Below are positions 1 through 8,538 of a DNA stretch of 13,964 nt, one piece after another (position 1 is the first letter of the stretch; every line of letters begins with the position of its first letter). The translations under genes and the position numbers were made by a program. The notes beneath the pieces were generated by a model. It made no database searches, had not been told where the DNA came from, and worked only from the letters and a program-made list of their open reading frames with translations. The DNA comes from Lichtheimia corymbifera B2541. Lineage: Eukaryota > Mucoromycota > Mucoromycetes > Mucorales > Lichtheimiaceae. Location of the stretch: positions 1 through 13,964 of the forward strand of contig JNEU01000867.1 of the NCBI GenBank assembly GCA_000697475.1, given 5' to 3'.

Positions 1-59
1 GGTGGTGGTGTACATACACATGTGGGATATGTCGTATCAACATTGTTTCGTTTATTTAG

Positions 60-574
60 GAATTCACTCGGTGGAACGTTACCGATGTAGTGCGTTGCTG
101 CTATGCAACCTATTCCCCCGTGCCGTTGAAAGAACAAGGTATCCAAGTCCATGATTGGGTTTTCGGTGATGGTGAAGCACCTCCCACGCATATTGTCGAT
201 GCATGGCTTGATTTGATCGACGAGCGATTTGGAAACACAACATCCGATACCACAACATCTACGACTATTACTACAACATCTCCTCCTTCTTCTTCAACAA
301 CAACAACACCTGCATGCATTGCGACGCATTGTGTCGCCGGTTTAGGAAGGTAATGCAATATATGGGAGGGATAAGAAGGATAATCTATTCATTCCAATAC
401 TCTCTTTTACAGAGCACCTGTTCTGGTGGCGATTGCACTGATCGAACTTGGTATGCCAGCTCTGGTGCTGTTGCTTATATCCGTGAACGACGACGAGGAG
501 CTATCAATAACAAGCAGCTCAAATACATTGAAGGATACAAGCGACGAACAAAAAACAAGTGTATAATATGCTAG
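60..574 (+). CDS. PRL/PTP4A-type protein tyrosine phosphatase, 5' partial, with apparent frameshift
   Basis: PRL phosphatases are small, farnesylated, membrane-attached enzymes of the dual-specificity phosphatase fold. The 5' end lies outside the window: an acceptor AG at 58-59 opens an exon at 60-349, followed by a 63-nt intron (350-412) and a second exon from 413. Exon 1 carries a WPD-type loop (WVFGDG, keeping the Asp that acts as general acid in human PRLs), a Cys at the site of the regulatory Cys49 of human PRL (VRCCYATY), and the P-loop HCVAGLGR. Arg is followed by Ala-Pro, the PRL hallmark. After APVLVAIALIELGM the frame is lost near 455-465. The conserved continuation AVAYIRERRRGAINNKQL and a basic tail ending in the CaaX box CIIC lie one frame away and stop at 572-574. 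A single missing base would restore the family's spacing. A Thr/Ser-rich stretch of about 27 residues is inserted before the P-loop. Family is certain; whether the break is a pseudogene lesion or a sequencing error is open. Confidence 0.85.
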
Positions 575-861
575 ATTATTGAGCAAATGTAGATTTTTGT
601 TGTTCTTCCTTAACAATGACTTGTTACTGTTTAATTGTATCCATTATCCTTTTGATCAACAATCAATAGAACAAGTAAATGCGTCTTTATTACTAAATAA
701 AGCTATGAATGGGTCTTCCAAATGTCTAAACATGTATCTTTATAATGGGAAAATAGGTCTTAACGTGGATGGGTGTTATGATGCAGCAGTCGCTGGATGT
801 TGTGCAGTCAACGTCGTCCATAATAGGCCATCTTCTTTTCAGCTTTCGCTCCCACCAACCG
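575..861 (+). other. Intergenic spacer between PRL phosphatase and ARV1
   Basis: No supportable gene. It holds the 3' flank of the phosphatase, with an AATAAA hexamer at 696-701 that could serve polyadenylation, and the short leader of ARV1. Open stretches here, including one of about 99 codons starting at 579, show no protein features and the longest runs across the ARV1 start in another frame. Confidence 0.5.
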
Positions 862-1955
862 ATGCCAACCTGCGTTGAATGCGGCGCCTCCGTTAGAAAC
901 CTTTACACTCAATACAGCAAAGACAACATACGCCTAACGTCATGTGCAAGTGAGCTTTCAACGCCAATGACAGCTGGGGAATTCTGACACGAGACAATAG
1001 GATCAGTGTAACGAGTTTGCTGACAAGTACATTGAGCACGACTTCGTCATCATATTCATTGATATGCTTCTCCACAAGCCTCAAGTATACCGTCACCTGT
1101 TGTTCAATCGGATATCGCAGGCCGGGAATAGGATCGAGGTATATATCAATAATGCCATACGACCCTACCCTATATTAACGTGCATCTCCATAGCCACACG
1201 TGACACGCTTCGCCATCTTATTGATCCTGTTTGAAGTTTGTAAGGATTGGACATACGATTGGAGGAGGACGACATGAGCTAAGGACTTACCCGTAGATAT
1301 GAAGTGGTTTCGACTCGAGACGTACCATGCCGACTACGAGACGACCTTTGTACAGCACCCATTGCATTACCAATACATGTATATTTTAACTCTGTGTATT
1401 ATTGGTGAGTAGTGAAAAGAGGGCTATCAATCGGAAATACTAACGCATAAATCGCAATTACAGAGTTCGTGGCGTTCCATTGTTGCGTACGACTGGCCAT
1501 TCGATTGTATCTCATATACCAACAACCGTCATCACCTAAACAAATAAGGTACGTAGGAGGGGAAATGGCTCTATTTAATGCATACTCTAATGAGTACTCG
1601 ATGATGTTAGATACAACTACGTGTCAATGGCATTGATCATATCAAGCTTTGGGAAAATGCTCCTCATTCTGATGGTGATATGGGATTACAAGCAACTCGA
1701 ATACTCTTGGCTCGTTAGCCTCATTGTACTAGCATCCAATGCAGAAGCGCTATCAGGTATGTGTCCACTAGCTCTATATACATACATACCATCTTCGATA
1801 TCTAACAAGGGATTCCTCTAGTGTACTTGGGGATTCGATACGTCCGAGTGGTAGGGCTCCTCCTTGGTATAGCAAGCAAGCTTCTCGCGCAATATCTTTT
1901 CCTATACGTTACCGGAAGAATGAGCTCTCCACCGTCTGTTTGGCTTAGCTTTTGA
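862..1955 (+). CDS. ARV1: ARV1 family ER lipid-homeostasis protein, complete, seven exons
   Basis: ARV1 proteins are ER membrane proteins needed for sterol/sphingolipid homeostasis and GPI-anchor synthesis. Exons: 862-945, 1001-1138, 1194-1239, 1297-1404, 1464-1548, 1611-1756, 1822-1955, giving 246 residues with all phases agreeing. The N-terminal Arv1 homology domain has a four-Cys zinc ribbon: C4-x2-C7 (CVECG) and C28-x2-C31 (SCDQCNEFADKYIEHD), followed by the conserved FVIIFIDMLLHKPQVYRHLL. Multi-pass hydrophobic segments follow (RFAILLILFEVY; EFVAFHCCVRLAIRLYL; a segment containing SSFGKMLLILMVIWDY; VLASNAEALSVYLGIRYVR). The start at 862 puts Met three residues before C4, as usual in the family. 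The third exon is only 46 nt. Intron 1 needs a GC donor to keep C28-x2-C31 intact. Introns 4 and 6 carry clear TACTAAC and CTAAC branch sites. The next + strand reading starts about 110 nt downstream. Confidence 0.92.
946..1000 (+). other. ARV1: Probable GC-AG intron in ARV1
   Basis: The first ARV1 intron is best read as GCAAGT...CTGAC...AATAG, 55 nt, in phase 0. Both nearby GT donors (at 944 and 950) are in phase 1, while both acceptors compatible with the downstream frame require phase 0. Only the GC donor yields C-x2-C at the second half of the zinc ribbon. The GCAAGT donor matches the extended consensus typical of GC-AG introns. Confidence 0.7.
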
Positions 1956-2068
1956 TCCCATGGATGTTGCACAACAACCTTCTTTTGATACCACTGATCT
2001 CTGAAAACTTCCGGACAATGAAAAAAGGCTACTATCCCTTCTCTTTTCTCTTGTTTGCGCGCGCACAA

Positions 2069-2333
2069 TATGGTCAACCATGCAAGGGAGTCATCAAGCA
2101 GCACAGATGCATCCACAGTACTTGATATGGCAGAACATGAAAACCCAGCAGCGATAGCACCGAATACCATCGATGAGGAGAAGACAGCCACCACCACTTT
2201 GAAGCATAAAATAAAAGCATTTTTCCTTGGACCAAGTTTTATGTGCACCCTTATGCTGATTGCTGCTGGAAGTGCAGTGGCTTTTCAATCGGGTTGGTTT
2301 TTTCTACTTGGGGGTAGTAAAAAGAGTATATAA
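2069..2333 (+). CDS. Unidentified first exon or small single-pass membrane protein
   Basis: An ATG at 2069 opens a frame with a polar, Ser/Glu-rich N-terminus (about 50 residues), a short basic stretch (KHKIK) and a hydrophobic segment of roughly 25 residues (SFMCTLMLIAAGSAVAFQSG...). Read without splicing it stops at 2331-2333 after GGSKKSI, giving a tail-anchor-like protein of about 88 residues. Alternatively, a weak GT donor at 2277 and the acceptor ATTTCAG at 2333-2339 define a 63-nt intron in phase 0. The frame then continues as LAFTAIKKNENAG... until a TAG at about 2454, inside the repeat array. I do not recognise the family. It may be the 5' part of the membrane-protein gene whose later exons lie at 3353-3872. 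Confidence 0.35.
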
Positions 2334-2446
2334 TTTCAGCTCGCCTTTACAGCGATAAAGAAGAATGAGAATGCTGGGCTTGAAAATGATCGACATTTCA
2401 ACAGCCTTCGTTTTGCATGTTTCGCTCTCATTTACCGCATCGCTCA

Positions 2447-3219
2447 ACGCAGCTAGGCCGATAAAAAGGTGACAAACGACATTCAGGATCCAAGGGACTT
2501 TGCAAGGGTTCTCAATGTCGGCTGTGAGCAACTTATGAGCTTGGCGGCTATCCCTGCCGTGACCAATTCCTTCGTTATGTGGTGACCATTGCGTTGTTGC
2601 TTAGCCAAGGTAGCTGACTGGGGTTGCGAGATGCTGGGTGGGCGACGCAGCTAGGCCGATAAAAAGGTGACAAACGACATTCAGGATCCGAGGGACTTTG
2701 CAAGGGTTCTCAATGTCGGCTGTGAGCAACTTGATCAGCTTGGCGGCTATCCCTGCCGTGACCAATTCCTTCGTTATGTGGTGACCATTGCGTTGTTGCT
2801 TAGCCAAGGTAGCTGACTGGGGTTGCGAGATGCTGGGTGGGCGACGCAGCTAGGCCGATAAAAAGGTGACAAACGACATTCAGGATCCGAGGGACTTTGC
2901 AAGGGTTCTCAATGTCGGCTGTGAGCAACTTGATCAGCTTGGCGGCTATCCCTGCCGTGACCAATTCCTTCGTTATGTGGTGACCATTGCGTTGTTGCTT
3001 AGCCAAGGTAGCTGACTGGGGTTGCGAGATGCTGGGTGGGCGACGCAGCTAGGCCGATAAAAAGGTGACAAACGACATTCAGGATCCGAGGGACTTTGCA
3101 AGGGTTCTCAATGTCGGCTGTGAGCAACTTGATCAGCTTGGCGGCTATCCCTGCCGTGACCAATTCCTTCGTTATGTGGTGACCATTGCGTTGTTGCTTA
3201 GCCAAGGTAGCTGACTGGG
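2447..3219 (+). repeat. Tandem array of four ~199-bp units, each resembling an exon plus intron
   Basis: Four head-to-tail units begin at 2447, 2645, 2844 and 3043; the last ends at about 3219, where it passes into unique sequence. Units 2, 3 and 4 look identical by eye over their shared length. Unit 1 has one substitution (CCA for CCG at about 2491) and a small change (TTATGAGC for TTGATCAGC) that makes it one base shorter. Within each unit an acceptor-like CATTCAG precedes a 124-nt stretch (123 in unit 1) that ends in a donor-like AAG/GTAGCT: 2487-2609, 2685-2808, 2884-3007, 3083-3206. On the + strand units 2-4 read openly as DPRDFARVLNVGC...LLLSQ. The open frame can be extended upstream to GCCGATAAAAAG after a CTAG. 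The intervening 75 nt would be intron. 124 and 199 are not multiples of three, so the copies cannot be joined in one frame. Confidence 0.9.
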
Positions 3220-3352
3220 TTTGCAATTTCCCGCATCCTTTGGTATCCTAGCTATCATACAGCATGTAAGTGGACAGACTCAAAATGATGATAGAAAACT
3301 GATACAAGTTTATATATTTCCATCTGATCCTACGAGCTGATCTGTATGCTAG

Positions 3353-3872
3353 CAAGCAAGTCTAACGTGTACTTGGATCCTGTGGCCATATCCCACCCGA
3401 CAAGCAGTTTTGGTAAGCTGCACTTGGAGGAATGCGTCGGGTCTCTCTTTCATGATTCTTACATTTGAATCTCAAATATATACAGCCTCGCCTTGCAATC
3501 ATTATTCTACGCACTCAAGTTCTCAACCTTTGTTATGATCAATGGAGGATCTACAAACAATAGTGGTATGTTTCATCCTTTACTATACATTCCTTGCGTC
3601 TGATAGCTATGATATTTCTTTTAGACAACGCTAAAGAATAGGCGTCAACTAGTACAGGATTACCGCATATCGTTTTGATGGAATACACAAAGATTGGGCT
3701 TTTTAAGATAGCTGTTTTTATTCTCCTATTCGAGGGGTTGTATCTACTATGTGTCTGGTGGGGATCAATGGGGGCTATGGGTAGCAGTAATGGGAAGGCA
3801 TGTCAAGTGACCAATCAACATAGAACTATGCTACTCAAAAGCGTGTGCATTAAAAAACCTCCTGTCAAATGA
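3353..3872 (+). CDS. 3' exons of an unidentified multi-pass membrane protein (tentative)
   Basis: Splice-like signals outline exons at 3353-3412 (acceptor ATGCTAG, donor TTG/GTAAGC), 3486-3565 (acceptor ATATACAG, donor G/GTATGT) and 3658-3872 (acceptor GTACAG). In the last two, phases agree and give two hydrophobic segments: LALQSLFYALKFSTFVMI, and, after a polar loop ending NNSG, FKIAVFILLFEGLYLLCVWW, with a stop at 3870-3872. The spacing and the K...K-x3-F pattern are loosely reminiscent of the last helices of the Ost-alpha/TMEM184 family, but this is too weak to name it. The frame of 3353-3412 is unresolved: three frames are open there and the one that joins cleanly to 3486 meets a TAA at 3363-3365. 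How these exons connect to the repeated exons upstream is also unresolved. An alternative acceptor at 3624 would end the protein early at 3639-3641. Confidence 0.35.
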
Positions 3873-3966
3873 GAATGGATTACTGTCATCTCCATTGGAA
3901 CAACAGTCCCGCTGCTGTCGCTGGTCACCAAAAGGGCACTCTCCACTCACACCACCACATCAACTC

Positions 3967-4021
3967 GTTTTCTCCCTTTCCCCCCTTTCTCCTTCCAACC
4001 AACCACTCTCAACCACCCATA
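3967..4021 (+). promoter_or_regulatory. Pyrimidine-rich leader before NMT1
   Basis: A C/T-rich tract without ATG runs directly up to the NMT1 start codon (TTTTCTCCCTTTCCCCCC and following). Such tracts often mark the core promoter or 5' leader of highly expressed fungal genes. No TATA box was recognised. Confidence 0.4.
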
Positions 4022-5798
4022 ATGACAAAGGACAACAACGACCCACAAAAGCAAGCTGAACTACAAGCCAAACTCTCTGCCATGATGCGTAGTCTCGCTT
4101 TAATGGAAGGCAGCAGCAGCGGTGGACCCAAGCCAATGAACGAACATCGTTTCTGGAATACCCAACCAGTAACTAAGCACGGTACGTCATTCTTTACGCC
4201 AAAGCTTTCTCGTCATTGACACGGGTTGCATTCTTTAAAGGCGAAGAGGTTTCCCAAATTGGTCCCATTGAGCCATCTGTTCCTGTCGATCAAGTACCCA
4301 AGGATCCTCCTACGCTTCCCAAAGAGTTCGAGTGGTGCGAAGTGGATGTTACTGACGAGGCTCAGGTAGGATGATTATGCTACTGCAGGGTGTATGTCCA
4401 CAAGACGCTAAATACGAGAATGATTTGGATCACATAGCTTAAGGAACTCTACACGTTATTGACGCTCAACTATGTCGAGGATGATGATGCCCAGTTTCGA
4501 TTCGATTATTCAGCTGCGTTTCTCAAGTGGTGAGTATATTTGTGGATTGGAAGATATACGTGCATTGATGATCTCACCTATTGATCTATCCTTCAGGGCA
4601 TTACAACCACCCCAGTGGAGAAAGTCATGGCATGTTGGTGTCCGTGTAGCTGCCAACAAGAAATTGGTTGCCTTTATCAGTGGTGTGCCTGCCGATATTC
4701 GTACCTATGATGTGTAAGTTTTGAGTGGGATGGATTTAGTAAAGAAGGAGGGACACTAACATGGATTCGTCGGCTATATAGCACCACAAGCATGACCGAG
4801 ATCAATTTCCTTTGCGTGCACAAGAAGCTTCGTTCCAAGCGTTTAGCTCCGGTGTTGATTCGAGAAATCACGCGTCGTAGCCATTTGGAAGGTATTTTTC
4901 AAGCAGCTTACACAGCCGGGGTTGTCCTTCCCAAGCCTGTTGCTACTTGCCGGTAAGTAATGATGTCAAAGGATAAGATGGGACCATTGATAGGCTAATA
5001 TTGCGTGTGATATAGCTATTTCCATCGTTCTCTCAACCCAAAGAAATTGGTCGAATGTAACTTTGCACGTATCCCTCCAAAGTGGACTCTTGCACGCATG
5101 ATCAAGCATTACAAGGTCGCTGACCAACCTGGTATCTCTGGTATTCGTGAAATGGTCGAGGCTGATGTACCTCAAGTGCGTGAGCTCCTCAACAAGTTCT
5201 TGAACCGATACGATGTGGCCCCTGTCTTCCAAACCGATGATGATGTCAAACACTGGATTTTGCCTCACAAGGATGTTGTATGGACTTATGTTGTTGAGGT
5301 ACGTGAGGATAAAGAAAAGCGCTCGTTAAGAAAAATGCTGATACCTTTTGTCATTATTAGAACCCTGAAACCAAAAAGATCACCGACATGTTCTCGTTCT
5401 ATTCCTTGCCAAGCTCTGTCATCAATAATCCCAAGCACAAGACCTTGAACGCTGCCTACATGTTTTATTATGCCGTCGATATACCTGAGGAAGTGAAGAG
5501 CACTGAGGAGGAAGAGCAAAAATTCTTAAAGAAGCGATTGACTGAATTGGCCAAGGATGCCATGATGTATGCCCGAAAGGTAAAAGTAATTGGAAGAAGG
5601 TGATATATGACATGAAACTTATTCTGGTATTGTATATAGGCCGAGTTTGACGTGTTTAATGCGCTCGATTTGATGGAGAACTCGCTGTTTGTTCAGGATC
5701 TCAAGTTTGGCCCTGGTGATGGTCTCCTCAACTTTTACTTGTACAACTGGCAAATACCTGATGTGTCCAAGAACAAGGTCGGTTTGGTCATGCTGTAA
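4022..5798 (+). CDS. NMT1: Glycylpeptide N-tetradecanoyltransferase (N-myristoyltransferase), complete, eight exons
   Basis: NMT transfers myristate from myristoyl-CoA to the N-terminal glycine of target proteins in the cytosol. Exons: 4022-4181, 4241-4365, 4438-4529, 4597-4713, 4782-4952, 5016-5298, 5361-5579, 5640-5798, giving 441 residues, close to the yeast enzyme's usual length. Landmarks in order: the N-terminal HRFWNTQPV segment; the signature [20 protein letters not shown] at about 171-190, which is part of the myristoyl-CoA/oxyanion site; [28 protein letters not shown]; the second signature KFGPGDG at about 411-417; LYNW; and a C-terminus ending GLVML. In this family the terminal carboxylate (here Leu441) is the catalytic base. 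All splice phases agree, and the intron at 4714-4781 has a clear ACTAAC branch site. The N-terminal arm before HRFW is short and lacks the long polybasic region of animal NMTs. Confidence 0.97.
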
Positions 5799-5945
5799 TC
5801 TTTGTACAGGCCCATATATACATACGCACGCATACAATCACCTACACATAAATCCGCCACCCATTGTACACATCACACGTTTTCGTTTCATACCGGCCGA
5901 CATCCACTTTCATCTAGTGCTGTAGAAATCATTGCGGAATCTCGG

Positions 5946-5951
5946 AATAAA
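5946..5951 (+). terminator. Candidate polyadenylation signal of NMT1
   Basis: A canonical AATAAA hexamer sits about 150 nt downstream of the NMT1 stop codon in AT-rich sequence. The cleavage site itself cannot be read from the DNA. Confidence 0.4.
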
Positions 5952-6439
5952 AAGTACATCATTGGATATGTTACTTGTATTAGGAATTGTCATATGGTCA
6001 TCGAAAGCTGTAGTTCGTCTCGGCAACAAACAATCCAATCTTTCGTATCAATTTTAAATGATGCATTGGCACAACAAAGGAAGGAATTTGTCTTGAGAAT
6101 AGAAATGTATGGTGGTGTGGTAGAGAAAGAGGTATCCAATAACCCGTCATTGAGAGATGTTAAGGACAACGAGCATCAAAAATGGTTGGCTACAATGTGT
6201 TACTATGGCCCCAAGAATATTTTATTTTTCAAATTGCACTCGTGCTATTGCTATGGCAACAAGCTACTAACGATAAAGGATAGCTACCTTATTCAATGAG
6301 CCTAAAGGATTGATTGTGCATGAAAAGCCATATGGCAATCCAGCTTGTCGGGTGATGTGACTGGACTTGCAATTCCAAGAGTGAGTGCGCGTTATTCGCT
6401 GGGAAGGAAGCTCCTCGTCTACACCGCCGCTGCTGCCTA

Positions 6440-6490
6440 TTCACTTTTTCTCTTTCTCCACTTCACTCTCTCACTCTCTCTCTCCCATTT
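6440..6490 (+). promoter_or_regulatory. CT-repeat tract upstream of PRP19 start
   Basis: A nearly pure C/T tract with repeated CTCT units ends a few bases before the PRP19 ATG at 6494. It is a plausible core promoter or 5' leader element. No TATA box was recognised next to it. Confidence 0.45.
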
Positions 6491-6493
6491 ATC

Positions 6494-8399
6494 ATGTTCT
6501 GCGCCAGTAAGACTTTAGCAACAATCCATTTATTACGATCGCTCACATATAGCATTGCATTCTAGTCTCGGGAGAAGCACCTGAAGAGCCTGTTGTCTCT
6601 GTCAAATCAGGTCATCTGTTTGAAAAACGACTCATTGAAAAGTACATTGCGGATCACGGCAAGGATCCCATCACTGGCGACGAGCTTACAAACGATGATT
6701 TGGTGTCTGTCAAAGCCAGTAAGTGGATGGTGGTGGTGTAGGATCGACATGATAGAGGCAATCTAACTTTTTTTTCGTTTCCTTGGTGATTCAGATCCTG
6801 AGACGGTGCGACCGCGACCACCCAAGTTGTCTTCTGTTCCATCGCTGTTATCATCATTGCAGAACGAGTGGGATAGTGTCATGCTTGAATCCTTTACTTT
6901 GAAGCAACAATATCAGCAAGTACGACAAGAATTGTCCCATGCCTTGTACCAAAACGACGCTGCAACGCGTGTCATTGCTCGTCTCAAGAAGGAACGCGAT
7001 TCTGCACGAGAGTATGTGTCGAAAAAGATCAGGATATATATCTATACATGCATGACTTATCATTCTGTATAGGGCACTTGCCAATGTTCAAGCTCATTTG
7101 GGCACTACTGCCGCAGCAGCACCAGCACCTGCTGCAGAGGAAAGCGACAAGGGAGCTATGGATGTCGATACTTCAGCATTGCCAAGTGATGTTGTCAACA
7201 AGATCAATGAGACAAGTGAGAGGTAAAAGATAAATGATTGGAAGGGAAGGAGGAAAAAGGTGATTAACACACCCATCGTGTAGTCTTTCACAAGGTCGCC
7301 GAAAGAGAAAGCCACCAACTGAGCACACATCTATCGACGCTATCAAGACCTTCACTGAGTCATCTACTATTCCTTCCATGCACTCGGCACGTTCCACTGG
7401 TATCACTGCCGTCGACTTGGATCACAGTGGTCAATTGATTCTTACTGGTGGCAACGACAAGCATGTGCAAATTTACAACAAGGCGGAAGAGAAGGTATTG
7501 GCCAATCTCACTGGTCATACCAAGAAGGTTACTTGTGTCAAATTCCGTGGTCAAGAGGTCGAGCATGATGTTGCATTGAGTGCTAGTGCTGACAAGCATG
7601 TTCGTGTTTGGGTGCCTGGTGGAAGCAAGGGTAAGAGAGACTACTTGGGTAAATACGGAAAAGAGTATTGAAGGATACATCTATTCTAGGTTATCATGTC
7701 GGTCACAACATTAACGCACATGCTGGCGAGGCAACTGGTTTGGCTGTGCATCCTAGCAAGGATTACTTTGTCAGCTGCGGTTTGGATAGCAAATGGTCAT
7801 TCTACGATTTCGACTCTGGCAAGTCCATTGTTGATGCTATTGATCCGGAATACACTTCAGGTAAGAAGAGTTCAAGGGGAAACAAGTGGGCTTCTATTAC
7901 AAGGTATTGACATATGGATCTATATCAAGGCTACACCTCTATTCAATTCCACCCTGATGGTATGATTTTGGGTGCTGGTACCGTTGATTCTGCTGTTCGT
8001 ATTTGGGATGTCAAGTCTCAATCCATTGCTGCCACCTTTGGTGAACACACTGGCAAGGTCAATGCTTTGGCTTTCTCCGAGAATGGTTACATCCTTGCTA
8101 CTGCTTCTGAAGATAACATTGTCAAGATTTGGGATCTCCGAAAGTTGAGCAACACCAAGTCTTTCACTTTGGATGATGGTTTCAAGATCAACTCGCTTTC
8201 ATTCGATTATTATGGTCAATACTTGGCTGTCGGTGGTTCTGGTGTTCGTATCCTCAAGGCCAAGGATGGATCCTCTTTGGCTTCCTTCAACGATAACACA
8301 GCTGATATTACTGGTGTCAAGTGGGCATCGCCTATGGCTGATTCTCTTTTGGCTGCTGGTCTTGATCGCACTATCCGGTATTACAGCGCACCCAACTAG
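6494..8399 (+). CDS. PRP19: Pre-mRNA-processing factor 19 (U-box/WD40 E3 ubiquitin ligase), complete, seven exons
   Basis: PRP19 is the core of the nuclear NineTeen complex: a tetrameric U-box E3 ligase needed for spliceosome activation, also linked to DNA repair. Exons: 6494-6506, 6566-6718, 6795-7011, 7073-7222, 7284-7630, 7690-7860, 7930-8399, giving 506 residues (the human protein is 504). Domains: U-box at about 1-57 ([10 protein letters not shown], then DPITGDEL); a proline-rich link (RPRPPK); the coiled-coil tetramerisation region at about 70-140 ([34 protein letters not shown]); an Ala/Pro-rich linker; a basic, NLS-like GRRKRKPP at about 182; then a WD40 propeller from about 210 to the end ([55 protein letters not shown]). 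The 13-nt first exon encodes only MFCA plus one base. All phases agree. It converges on the dysferlin-domain gene, with 139 nt between the two stops. Confidence 0.97.
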
Positions 8400-8538
8400 A
8401 GAGCGAATCATCCACCTTCCACCGATCTCTCTCACCCAACAACCCCCACCCACTTTTTCTTTAAATTGCACAAGAAAATACACAAACAAACAAAAATATT
8501 TTAGCATAGTTGTATTTGATTTTGACAGAAGAGAACAA

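Larger units (their letters stand above)
5799..6493 (+). other. Spacer between NMT1 and PRP19
   Basis: About 690 nt with no recognisable gene. The 5' half is the AT-rich 3' flank of NMT1, with AATAAA at 5946-5951 about 150 nt after the stop. The 3' end is the PRP19 promoter/leader. A 165-codon open frame at 5802-6299 crosses the probable 3' UTR. Its protein has no recognisable domain, begins in 3' UTR-like sequence and has no promoter signal I can see, so I do not call it a gene. Confidence 0.5.

Noticed and set aside
1802..2248. 148-codon - strand frame opposite the end of ARV1 and the next + strand gene
   Set aside because: It overlaps the well-supported last ARV1 exon and has no recognisable features; a shadow frame.
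2365..2455. Short frame resembling a signal peptide (MRMLGLKMIDISTAFVLHVS...)
   Set aside because: It ends soon after entering the array. Phase-compatible donors (GTTTTG, GTTTCG) are weak, so it was not called as a separate start, although it could be one for a product of the repeated exon.
2447..3219. CRISPR or satellite-type array
   Set aside because: Units are contiguous, about 199 bp long, with no short repeat and variable spacer pattern, and lie between hydrophobic exon-like stretches in a eukaryotic context. Exon duplication explains them better than a satellite.
2601..3226. Three overlapping - strand frames in the array that resemble armadillo-like repeats (KELVTAGIAAKLIKLL...)
   Set aside because: They overlap each other by a few bases in different frames because the unit is 199 bp. 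They are the complement of + strand stretches bordered by splice-like signals, and no flanking - strand exon supports them.
5802..6299. 165-codon + strand open frame after NMT1
   Set aside because: It starts four bases after the NMT1 stop, spans the probable polyadenylation signal, has no recognisable domain, and its N-terminal part is low-information UTR-like sequence. It is most likely a chance frame.
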